In this document: one piece after another, positions 8,523 to 16,313 of the stretch
Numbering within the stretch: the first letter of the stretch is position 1
Layout: each line of letters opens with the position of its first letter
Notes under the pieces: model-generated
Databases searched by the model: none
The model's input: the letters and a program-made list of their open reading frames with translations, nothing else
What the model was told of the DNA's origin: nothing
Translations under genes and position numbers: made by a program
Assembly: GCA_002730975.1 (NCBI GenBank)
Contig: PCBO01000075.1
Location: forward strand, 1-33,977
Origin: Opitutia bacterium
GTDB taxonomy: Bacteria; Verrucomicrobiota; Verrucomicrobiia; Opitutales; Seribacteraceae
Reading direction: 5' to 3'
Length of the DNA stretch: 33,977 nucleotides

Positions 8523-10154
8523 CTATTTTTTCTTAGGGACAGTCCGGGACTTTCCCTTGGTTTTTGATTTTGGAGAAGCAGTTTCTTTTTTAGCCGAAAT
8601 AATTGGTTTGCGAGACGGACTGATTTTAGGTTTTTTGGGAAGTAAATCTTTGGACGCCGCAGGATCCATAAGAAGGACAGCCATGCGATAATGAGCTTCC
8701 GAGTAATTGGGGTTTATCCTTAAGGCTTCAGAATAGTGCTTGAAGGCATCAATGTAATTCTGCAACTCGCTTAGCAATAGCCCTAAACGGAAGTGTGCCT
8801 TTGCATAGTTGGGGTCAATTTCGATAGCACGACGGAAGTGATGTTCGGCAATATCTAATTTGGGTTCTTTAACCAAAGTGCCATCGGCGGTTAGTCTTTC
8901 CCCGCCTGCCAATATTTTTGCCAACCAGTAATGGCTTTTAGCATGCGTGGGCTCGATTTCAATTGCCGTTTCGTAGTTGCGAACGGCTTGATCGTATTCG
9001 GCTGGTGTTGTGAGGATGCGTGCAAGGTTGAAATAGGCTTCAACATAATTCTGGTCTACATCCGATGCTTTTTGGTAGTGCATCTTAGCCTCAGTGAGCT
9101 CGTTGGTGCGCTCGAGATGACCAGCCAAGTGAAAGTAGGCTAAGGCGAATTCAGGATCAATTTCAAGAGCTCGGTAAAAGTGCTTTTTGGCAGGGGCGGG
9201 ATCTTCATCCGCTGAAAGCAACCCAGCAAGATGATAATGAGCTTCCGCGTGCTCGGGATCAAAGGCCACCGCTTTTTTGAAATTCTGTAACGCTTCTTTG
9301 TCATTTCCTTTGTTGCGAAGAATCAGACCTAGCCGAAAATGGGCAGGGGCATTTTTCTCGTAAAACTTGATGGATTCGATGAAATGATTCTGGGCTTGGA
9401 TCGAAAAATTTAATTCAACGAGAATATGGGCTAGTAGAAAATGCGCCTTCGAGTATTGTGGATCAATCGATATTGCCTTTTCCAATCTTTCCCGCGCTTG
9501 CTTGAAATCTCCTTCCGTAGAGAGAATTTTGGCTAAATTATAGAGAGCCTTTGAGTGGTTTTTTTTAAGCTCCAGAACCTTGATGAAATGATCTTTGGCT
9601 TCAGGCAGATCAGAGGAATCAATAATTACTCCTTCTTTATCCGTAGAGATTCCACCTGAAAGCAGTTTACCCATGTAATAGAGGGCATCGATGAAGCCCG
9701 GACGAATATCGATGGCAGTTTCAAAATTCTTTCTGGCTTCTTCAAAATCATCAGGATTCGATAGTAAGCGGGCTTTATGGTAATAAGCTTCAGCGTAGTT
9801 TTGATTGATTTCAGTTACTTTTTCCAAGTTGTTCTTGGCCTCTTCGACATCTTTTAGCTCAATCAACAGAAGAGCGTAATTAAAGTAAGCGTCGGCATAG
9901 TTGGGATTAATTTCGAGAGCATTTAGGTAATGACTTCTAGATGTTTCGAATTCACCTTTGGCAGCAAACGCGACAGCTAGTTCGCACTGGGCTTCGGCAT
10001 AATCAGAATTCAAGGATACGGCTTTCTGAAAATATTCCCATGCTCCTTCGATATTTCCTTCGCCTTTTTCAAGAAGACCAAGTTTGTAGTAAGCTTCGGC
10101 GTATTCGGGATTAATCTCTATTGCTTGCTCTAAGTGTTCACGGGCGGCGTTCAT
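8523..10154 (-). CDS. TPR-repeat protein with basic C-terminal tail
   Basis: The 543-residue product consists of about 14 near-canonical tetratricopeptide repeats (consensus-like units such as ALEINPNYADAYFNYALLL) from residue 1 to about 497. Two repeats, near residues 167-187 and 417-437, contain a similar hydrophilic insertion (GG...TDKEG...; GG...TADG...). The last 40 residues are a Lys/Ser/Pro-rich tail of high positive charge ending PKKK, likely disordered and able to bind acidic partners, membrane or nucleic acid. No signal peptide. It starts 55 bp after the cyclase stop and is followed by the second TPR gene 18 bp later. The operon suggests it gathers partners of the cyclase or rod protein; no partner can be named from sequence. 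Confidence 0.87.
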   Translation of the reverse strand: MNAAREHLEQAIEINPEYAEAYYKLGLLEKGEGNIEGAWEYFQKAVSLNSDYAEAQCELAVAFAAKGEFETSRSHYLNALEINPNYADAYFNYALLLIELKDVEEAKNNLEKVTEINQNYAEAYYHKARLLSNPDDFEEARKNFETAIDIRPGFIDALYYMGKLLSGGISTDKEGVIIDSSDLPEAKDHFIKVLELKKNHSKALYNLAKILSTEGDFKQARERLEKAISIDPQYSKAHFLLAHILVELNFSIQAQNHFIESIKFYEKNAPAHFRLGLILRNKGNDKEALQNFKKAVAFDPEHAEAHYHLAGLLSADEDPAPAKKHFYRALEIDPEFALAYFHLAGHLERTNELTEAKMHYQKASDVDQNYVEAYFNLARILTTPAEYDQAVRNYETAIEIEPTHAKSHYWLAKILAGGERLTADGTLVKEPKLDIAEHHFRRAIEIDPNYAKAHFRLGLLLSELQNYIDAFKHYSEALRINPNYSEAHYRMAVLLMDPAASKDLLPKKPKISPSRKPIISAKKETASPKSKTKGKSRTVPKKK

Positions 10155-10209
10155 AACGTCGTATCAAGGAAAAGTGTGGGTTTAAGAGGCGACGTAGTCA
10201 GGTTAAGTC

Positions 10210-12498
10210 TTACTTGGAGGTCATTACCCAAACGCCGTCCCATTCACCTTTGGGGGGAGTTTTCTTCATGTGAGCGCAACGGTCAATATAGAGTTGAGCA
10301 GCTTTGTCTTCTGGGTTGATCTTAAGCACATCCTTGAAAAGCTTGGTGCTCTGATCCCATTTACCTTCGTTCCAGCAGCGGTGACCATCATTGAAGGTGC
10401 CGAGGGCATCTACTAGATTTGGGTAAGATTCGTCGTCGTGGTAATCGAGCACTTCGTACACACCCACTGGCTCGGTCTTGCCCTTGACTATTACATAGTC
10501 TACCTGGCGTGTCCGGTAAGTGGCCTTGACCGCCTTGAGCGTGAACTCACTAATTAGGATATGGGCACCGTATTGTTTGCATGCGCTTTCGATACGTGCT
10601 GCCAAGTTCACTCCATCACCAATCACCGTGTAGTCCATGCGCTTAGGCGAACCAATGTTACCAGAAACTATAGAGTCGGTATTGATGCCCATGCCGTGAT
10701 CAATGGGCAACTTACCTTCGGCGACTCGCTGGTCATTATATACCTTCAAGTCGGTCATCATGCGAATAGCAGCACGCACTGCTCGATCGGGATCGTCGTC
10801 GTGAGCAACGGGTGTTCCAAAGATACACATCATCGCGTCGCCAATGAACTTGTCGAGCATGCCGCCTTCATCAGTAATGCAGTCGACCATAATGGTAAAG
10901 TACTCGTTGAGGAGCTTAACCGTGCCTTGAGCTCCAAGCTCTTCGGTAATGGTTGTAAAGCTACGCACGTCCGAGAAGAGGACCGAACCAATACTTTGTT
11001 TGCCACCGAGAAAGTCGTCGCTGTCGCCTGCGTCCATTAACTGATCAGCCAATTCGGGGTCCATGTAGCGAGACATAGTCGACTTCATTCGTTTCTCGGA
11101 ACTGATGTCCTCGATCATGACCATTGCCCCGAGCACTTCCTTCTTTTCGCCTAAAAGGGGCATTACAGAAACATTAACAGACAATGTTTCGCCCTCGACC
11201 TTTAGTTCGGCATCAAGAAATTCATCTTTTTCAGTTACATCTTTCAGCTTTTCAGCGAGCCAAAGGTTCGAGCCGGTAAAGAAATCGTCCGCAGTCTTAC
11301 CTATGACCTCGGTCATGATAGGAACCTTAAAAATGCGCATGCCAGAAAGGTTACAAGTCTTGATAACCCCTTCATCGTCTAGAGTGATGACTGCATCGTG
11401 CATACTCGAAAGAATGCTCTCTGAATAATTTTGCTGAGTCTGCACATCAGCAAACAGTTTAGCGTTCTCAATCCCCATGGAAATTTGAGACGTGAAAGCA
11501 GCTAACCGTTTTTCGTCTTCTGAATTGAAGGATCCACCCCGCTTATTAAGCACTTGGCTAACACCTATGGTTTTGCCTTCTTTGTTAAGAACAGGCATGC
11601 ACAACATAGAGCGCGTAAAGAATCCCGTCTGTTTGTCGAAACCCGGATTGAAACGTAAATCTGCATAAGCATGTGGAATATTTACGGGTTTTGCCGAATT
11701 GAAAACAGTACCTGCAATACCCATATGATTCGGAAATCGAATCACTGACTTTTCATCCAATCCTTCACCGACTTCGGTATACAACTCGTTAGTTTTTTCA
11801 TCATTGATAAAAAGTGTAGCCCTTTCGCAATCAAGCATCTTGGAGATAGTGCTTATTATCTTTTGCAAAAGGGGAGTGAGTTCCAATTCTGAAGATACTT
11901 GAGAGACAACATCGAGAAATTCCAACTCTTGCTTCCGAGCTGCTTCAATTTGCTCAACAATTATATTTCCCTGAATGGCAATGGCAGCTTGTTCCGTCAT
12001 CGCCTCGAGGAGGTCGAGGTCGTCTTGTGAAAATTGCCCGTCAATTTTGTTGAGAATTTGAGATACCCCAATTTTATCACCACGGACAGTTCGAAGTGGG
12101 GCACATAGAATACTCTTGGTTCTAAACCCAGTCCTGACGTCTACTGCTTTATTGAACCGCTCATCCTTGTAGGCATCATGGATAATCACGCCTTGATCGT
12201 GTGAGAAGGCCCAACCCGCAACTCCCTTAGTATTTAGGATTCGGATTTCTCGACGAAAGTTACCTTGAGCCACCCTAGAATACAGTTCACCCGTTGCCTC
12301 GTCATTAAGGAAAATGGTTCCTCTTTCAGCCCCGATCGAAGAAGTCGTTATATTGACTAGCGTCTCAAGTGCTTCATCCAACGATTTTGTTTGAGCAAGA
12401 TCATTAGTAACTTGAAGCAGCATTTTTGCAAAACGCTCCGTTCGTTTTACCCGAGCATTCCGCTCGAGATCTCTATCAACCTTACTTTTAATTTCCAT
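10210..12498 (-). CDS. GAF-GAF-PAS class III adenylate cyclase
   Basis: The 762-residue protein makes cAMP from ATP. Order: N-terminal helix, GAF1 (about 25-175), GAF2 (about 195-348), PAS (about 355-468), short linker helix, class III cyclase domain (about 500-680), and a C-terminal TPR-like segment ending in PPKGEWDGVWVM. The catalytic domain has both metal aspartates (Asp510 in LFSD, Asp554 in IGDAMM), adenine-selecting Lys550 and Thr624, and transition-state Asn631 and Arg635 (NLAARIE), so it should be active and adenylate- rather than guanylate-specific. The Lys/Thr pair is that of class IIIb enzymes, several of which respond to bicarbonate. The GAF and PAS domains imply ligand or redox input; no transmembrane helix is present. 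Its ATG lies 11 bp inside the end of the rod gene, indicating coupled translation. Confidence 0.93.
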   Translation of the reverse strand: MEIKSKVDRDLERNARVKRTERFAKMLLQVTNDLAQTKSLDEALETLVNITTSSIGAERGTIFLNDEATGELYSRVAQGNFRREIRILNTKGVAGWAFSHDQGVIIHDAYKDERFNKAVDVRTGFRTKSILCAPLRTVRGDKIGVSQILNKIDGQFSQDDLDLLEAMTEQAAIAIQGNIIVEQIEAARKQELEFLDVVSQVSSELELTPLLQKIISTISKMLDCERATLFINDEKTNELYTEVGEGLDEKSVIRFPNHMGIAGTVFNSAKPVNIPHAYADLRFNPGFDKQTGFFTRSMLCMPVLNKEGKTIGVSQVLNKRGGSFNSEDEKRLAAFTSQISMGIENAKLFADVQTQQNYSESILSSMHDAVITLDDEGVIKTCNLSGMRIFKVPIMTEVIGKTADDFFTGSNLWLAEKLKDVTEKDEFLDAELKVEGETLSVNVSVMPLLGEKKEVLGAMVMIEDISSEKRMKSTMSRYMDPELADQLMDAGDSDDFLGGKQSIGSVLFSDVRSFTTITEELGAQGTVKLLNEYFTIMVDCITDEGGMLDKFIGDAMMCIFGTPVAHDDDPDRAVRAAIRMMTDLKVYNDQRVAEGKLPIDHGMGINTDSIVSGNIGSPKRMDYTVIGDGVNLAARIESACKQYGAHILISEFTLKAVKATYRTRQVDYVIVKGKTEPVGVYEVLDYHDDESYPNLVDALGTFNDGHRCWNEGKWDQSTKLFKDVLKINPEDKAAQLYIDRCAHMKKTPPKGEWDGVWVMTSK

Positions 12499-14647
12499 GG
12501 GTCTTCTCTAGTTCGTCTCTTAGCTCGACAATGGTCTCATGTAGTTGCTTGAATTCCATTGTCTTAAGCTGATTTTCCTGCTGGATTTTTTCATCGTGTA
12601 AATTGCCTTTGAGCTCAAGCTCATCACGAAGCGCATTAACTATTCGTTTAAAGTGAGTAACCTCTCCGTGCTGGGAGGCAATAGCTTTTTGCACCGCCTC
12701 CTCCCGAATAACTTCAGACCGCTCAAGTTCTAGACGCAGAGAAGAGATGTTCTCTCGAAGGCTTCTCAGTTCAGCAGCAGTCTCAGCAATAGCACTCTGG
12801 ACAGCTTCTTCGCGTCCTGATTGCAGACGGTCAATTTGATCCCGCAATGCTCTGGCAGTGCTCTTGAGCTGTGCCAGTTCTTTACCTGCAGATCCGGAAA
12901 CTTTCTGAACGGCATCTTCGCGCTCAATATCTTTGCGCTCCAATTCTTCGCGCAATTGTGAAATGTTGACTTTGAGCATACGATTTTCATTCTCACCTTG
13001 AACGCGGACTTGTTGAACGGCTGTATCCTTGTCTTGTCCCGCCCGCTCCAAACGATCACGCGTAATAGCGAGGCTTTCCCGCAATTGGCGAATTTCAGTG
13101 ACTGCTGCCGCTTCTACTTGTTGAACCCGAGTGGCTTCTCGTGCACTAGCCCCATCAAGTTCCTCCCTAAGGGAAGTAGCAGTCTCTCTCAGGGACTTGA
13201 CCTCTCTTTCAGAGGTAGCAACCGCAGATTGTAGTCTCTCATCCTGCCGTGCCTGAGTCTTTTCAAGCTGATCTCTGATCGCCTGAAGTGAATTTTTTAA
13301 CTGTCGAACTTCTCCATGGGCAGTAGCCATAGCTTTTTGCACACTATCCATTTCATGAGCCTGAGCATTGTCGAGTTCATCACGCAAAGCGGTACAAGTG
13401 GATTTTAGGGCGCGTATCTCGTTTTCTGCGACGACCACCGCTTTCTGAATACGACCTTCTTCATTTGCTTTGGATTTCTCCAACTGATCTCGTAAGGTAG
13501 AAAGAGAGGTTTTGAGTTGGCGCATCTCGTTATTGTGAGAGGATACGGCACGTTGAACGGTCTGCGCCTCATTAATAGAAGCTTGCTCAAGTTCGGCTCG
13601 AAGACTAGTTGCCGTTTCTTTCAACGAACGAATTTCGGCTTCCGCGGTGGCAACCGCTCTCTGTATCATGTCACCCTCTCTCGCTTTGGCCCGTTCTAAA
13701 TGTTCACGAGAAATCAATAAGCCGCTCTTTAATTGTCGAATCTCGTCCCCAGATGCAGTGACGGCTTTTTGAATATTGTCCGCCTCCTTTGAAGCAGCGT
13801 GGTCAAGCTCCTTCCTCAAGTTAGTAGCGGTTTCCTTTAAAGAGCTGATTTCTGTGTTCGCGGACGCCACAGCCCGCTGAATCCGATCGTCGGCATCAGC
13901 CTTGAAGCGCTCCAACCTATCTCTAACAACCACAAGAGAGCTTTTCAGTTGTCGAATTTCTCCCTCTGCTGCGGAAGAAGCTTTGCGAGAAGACTCTTCT
14001 TCCCGAACATGAGATTGATCAAGTTCATCTCGCAAAGAGATGAGACTTTCCTTCAGGGAACGAATTTCGGTCCCAGCCGTAGCCGTCGCTTTTTGAACTC
14101 TCTCACCTTGCTCTATTTTGGCATGCCCTAATTGCTCTCGCAGGACTTGGGATGTCTCTCGAAGTTGAAGGATTTCATTGTGCGAAGACGAGAAAGCCCT
14201 TTGCAAGGCTTCATCCTTGTCTGCGCTCGCCTTGTCTAACTGCTCTCGGAGCTTTTGCAGGTTGCTCTTTAAAGCGCGACTTTCGCCTGCGGAAGAAGCC
14301 ACCGCCTTTTGAATGTTTTCATGTTCTTTGGATTTTGTTCGTTCGACCTGCTCTCGCAAAGTGTTGACAGTCTCACGAAGTTGGCGATTTTCTTCACGGT
14401 CAGTCGCAGCGATTTTCTGTCGTTCTTCGTCAAATTCTATACGACATTGCTCCAGCTGGTCTCTCAGTTCAAGAGCGGTGATCTTGAGTTGGTCGATTTC
14501 ACGACGAGAATCCATATTTGCTTGCTGCAAACACTCTTCTCGAAAAGCCTCAGCTTTTTCTAATTCACCTCGGAAAGCAAGAATCGTTTGCTTGAGAAAA
14601 CGATTCTCCTTAACCGACAAATCTTCGGTAGGTTCGATCTCCGACAT
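12488..14647 (-). CDS. Coiled-coil rod protein made of 36-residue repeats
   Basis: The 719-residue protein comprises a 13-residue leader (MSEIEPTEDLSVK), then 19 complete 36-residue repeats and a final 22-residue partial repeat, with no insertion or deletion between units. A typical unit starts E-I-R-Q/S-L-K, continues with L-R-x-E/Q-L near position 12-16 and closes with I/V-Q-K/R-A-V near 27-31. It is rich in Glu, Arg, Gln, Ala and lacks Pro after the leader, so a continuous alpha-helical coiled coil is expected. A helix of this length would be about 100 nm (1.5 A per residue). Start is ATG 14647; TTG at 14653 would add only two residues. No signal peptide or membrane helix. It is the first gene of the operon and overlaps the cyclase start by 11 bp. 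Function unknown; a cytoplasmic scaffold or filament is the natural guess. Confidence 0.85.
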   Translation of the reverse strand: MSEIEPTEDLSVKENRFLKQTILAFRGELEKAEAFREECLQQANMDSRREIDQLKITALELRDQLEQCRIEFDEERQKIAATDREENRQLRETVNTLREQVERTKSKEHENIQKAVASSAGESRALKSNLQKLREQLDKASADKDEALQRAFSSSHNEILQLRETSQVLREQLGHAKIEQGERVQKATATAGTEIRSLKESLISLRDELDQSHVREEESSRKASSAAEGEIRQLKSSLVVVRDRLERFKADADDRIQRAVASANTEISSLKETATNLRKELDHAASKEADNIQKAVTASGDEIRQLKSGLLISREHLERAKAREGDMIQRAVATAEAEIRSLKETATSLRAELEQASINEAQTVQRAVSSHNNEMRQLKTSLSTLRDQLEKSKANEEGRIQKAVVVAENEIRALKSTCTALRDELDNAQAHEMDSVQKAMATAHGEVRQLKNSLQAIRDQLEKTQARQDERLQSAVATSEREVKSLRETATSLREELDGASAREATRVQQVEAAAVTEIRQLRESLAITRDRLERAGQDKDTAVQQVRVQGENENRMLKVNISQLREELERKDIEREDAVQKVSGSAGKELAQLKSTARALRDQIDRLQSGREEAVQSAIAETAAELRSLRENISSLRLELERSEVIREEAVQKAIASQHGEVTHFKRIVNALRDELELKGNLHDEKIQQENQLKTMEFKQLHETIVELRDELEKTHGN
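12491..14608 (-). repeat. Tandem in-frame 108-bp repeats (36 codons), with 216-bp higher-order period
   Basis: Nineteen full units and one partial unit follow each other without spacing, encoded on the minus strand. Units 6-15 alternate between two types: one with E-I-R-S-L-K-E-T-A-T-S-L-R and one with E-I-R-Q-L-K-S-x-L-x-x-x-R-D-x-L. That alternation makes the true duplicated block 72 codons in the middle of the gene, while the outer units have diverged. The divergence between units is large at DNA level, so this is an old, selected protein repeat rather than a fresh minisatellite. Confidence 0.9.
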
Positions 14648-14813
14648 CAGCAATAGGGGTTGCCATTAAAAGAGCACATGGGAAAGAAATTATAAATAGA
14701 ACTTTCACACAAGCTTGTAAACATTAACATTGACTCTTCAATTTAGGGTTGCCTAGGCATCATTTTTTTTAACTAAATAAAATCAAGTGCTTCTCTCCCT
14801 AGACCCACGCCCA
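14648..14813. promoter_or_regulatory. Divergent promoter region of rod operon and lipoprotein gene
   Basis: On the minus strand TTTACA (14722-14717) and TATTTA (14698-14693, running into TATAAT at 14694-14689) are 18 bp apart and could be the promoter of the rod/cyclase/TPR operon. A perfect 10-bp palindrome, ACAAGCTTGT (14709-14718), lies against the -35 element and a second, GCCTAGGC, is at 14751-14758. On the plus strand TTGACT at 14730-14735 may be a -35 for the lipoprotein gene, but no good -10 follows at standard spacing. The assignments are by eye. Confidence 0.35.
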
Positions 14814-16187
14814 ATGAAAATTCTCCATACAAATTCCTTAGCCTGTTCCTATGTCGCACTTGTTTTCTGCCTTGTTTCCTGCGGTGATAGTCTTACTAGT
14901 GAAAATCACTCCGATTCAGCTAAAGGCAATAACTCTCAAACCGCAAAGGCTCAGAAGACTCAAGAAAGCCTGCTCGCCCTGCTTGAAGGGACCGACTCGC
15001 CTCAAGGTGAGACAAGTGTTCAAGCACCTATTTCCGACTTAAACGGAACCGTTTTGTCAAAGGGTGATACCGCACCCAGTATTACAGACGCCATGGAAGC
15101 TTTGTTAAGCGAGGATGCTCCTGTAGAAGGTGAGCCTGCCCTCGGAGCTAAAAGTCGCGATCACTCTCAAATGACCAACACGACAACCGCAGCCACGCAA
15201 ACGGAGGCAAAAAAAAGTTCAAAACCTAATCCAGATCAGGATCTTCAAGAATTGCTTACTAAACTTTCTAACAGCAAACTGGCCTTTGAGGAACAAATTA
15301 ACAAACTTAAGAAAATGGTCGGGCAACGGGATGGTACGATCAATAGTCTAAAGCTAATTAATCAGCAATTGCGCGAAGAATTGACCCGAATTAGGAAAAC
15401 GAGTTCTGGAGAAACTAGCAGTCTTCCCGTAAATGGAGAAATTCAGGTATTGAGAGATGAAATTTTAAAATTGAAGAATACCTTTACGCTAAAAGTTAAA
15501 GAACTTGATGAACTTCGTAACTACAACAAGCAACTAGTCAACAGGCTCGACTATTTAGGTCCAGTTGCTGAAAGAGAATTGGTTGACCCTCTTCCATCGA
15601 ATGTCAGCACTGGCAGACGGTCGACAATTATTGAAACACCTGAAAACAGGCTTAACGGGCTGAAACTGGACCGGCCCGTAATTTCCCCGAGCAAGAGCTC
15701 CGAAAAAGCATTGACCGCACCTCGACCGACAACAGGGTCACTCGACTTCGATGCCGTCGTCACAGCCGCAAACGGCAAAATCAAAGAAGCATTCTATACT
15801 GAATTTTTCATAGTGAAATCTGATTTACGCGAAATTTTAGAGAACGCTGGCATCACCCTAGAAAACGCAAAATACAAGGATATTGAAAATCATGCAGAGC
15901 TTTGGGCGCAAAGTAGAAAATATCCTTTTCGTTATCCTGACCTGCAAAAGAAGATAAGAAAAGCCCTGCTTGACTCTATTAGCGACGAGAAAAGTTCAGG
16001 TCGCCGCATCCGTACGGATATTGACGGCAACTCGGGTGCAATTAGAGATCTTGCCGCTGGCAGTTACTACATCATAGGCACGGCTTCCCTTGGTCAGGTT
16101 GGAGTAACTTGGTCGTTACCAGTCAAGATAGAGACTGGGCGTAATAAGGTTTCTCTTACGATTGCAAATGCGTCTTGGAGCCTCTGA
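14814..16187 (+). CDS. Lipoprotein with coiled coil and C-terminal beta domain
   Basis: The 457-residue protein begins at ATG 14814 (a GTG nine codons upstream would spoil the signal). A lipoprotein signal ends in LVSC (Cys23). Then come a low-complexity Ser/Thr/Glu-rich linker (24-140), a coiled coil (about 142-240, e.g. INKLKKMVGQRDGTINSLK), a second linker with many Pro and Ser (250-305), a helical region (310-390) and a C-terminal beta-sandwich-like part (about 395-457: RTDIDGNSGAIRDLAAGSYY ... WSLPVKIETGRNKVSLTIAN) resembling carboxypeptidase-regulatory/transthyretin-like domains. It should be anchored in a membrane and face the periplasm or surface. It is divergent from the rod gene. 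The beta-domain assignment is tentative. Confidence 0.7.
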   Translation: MKILHTNSLACSYVALVFCLVSCGDSLTSENHSDSAKGNNSQTAKAQKTQESLLALLEGTDSPQGETSVQAPISDLNGTVLSKGDTAPSITDAMEALLSEDAPVEGEPALGAKSRDHSQMTNTTTAATQTEAKKSSKPNPDQDLQELLTKLSNSKLAFEEQINKLKKMVGQRDGTINSLKLINQQLREELTRIRKTSSGETSSLPVNGEIQVLRDEILKLKNTFTLKVKELDELRNYNKQLVNRLDYLGPVAERELVDPLPSNVSTGRRSTIIETPENRLNGLKLDRPVISPSKSSEKALTAPRPTTGSLDFDAVVTAANGKIKEAFYTEFFIVKSDLREILENAGITLENAKYKDIENHAELWAQSRKYPFRYPDLQKKIRKALLDSISDEKSSGRRIRTDIDGNSGAIRDLAAGSYYIIGTASLGQVGVTWSLPVKIETGRNKVSLTIANASWSL

Positions 16188-16228
16188 ACTCCTAACTCCT
16201 ATTGCGTTCGACCTAGCGAAATTAGGTG

Positions 16229-16257
16229 TTGCACACTCTTTCGAAACCTTCTGTAAT
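16229..16257 (+). promoter_or_regulatory. Candidate sigma70-type promoter of the DUF1538/PII genes
   Basis: TTGCAC (16229-16234) and TGTAAT (16252-16257) are separated by 17 bp. The -10 matches five of six consensus bases, the -35 three of six. The following leader to the ATG at 16314 would be about 50 bases. A short dyad, ACCTA/TAGGT (5 bp arms, 7 bp apart), lies just upstream in the same gap. By-eye call. Confidence 0.35.
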
Positions 16258-16313
16258 TAATAACTTATCTAAAAGTCTTTTCAAGACTCACAACCCTACA
16301 TTGAATAATTGCC

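Noticed and set aside
10561-11040. A 159-codon plus-strand frame inside the cyclase gene
   Set aside because: It is antisense to the catalytic domain, whose key residues are all conserved.
12491-14608. Regular 108-bp periodicity considered as a CRISPR array or minisatellite
   Set aside because: Units are in-frame, have no spacers and are diverged at DNA level while the protein pattern is kept; it is a coding repeat.
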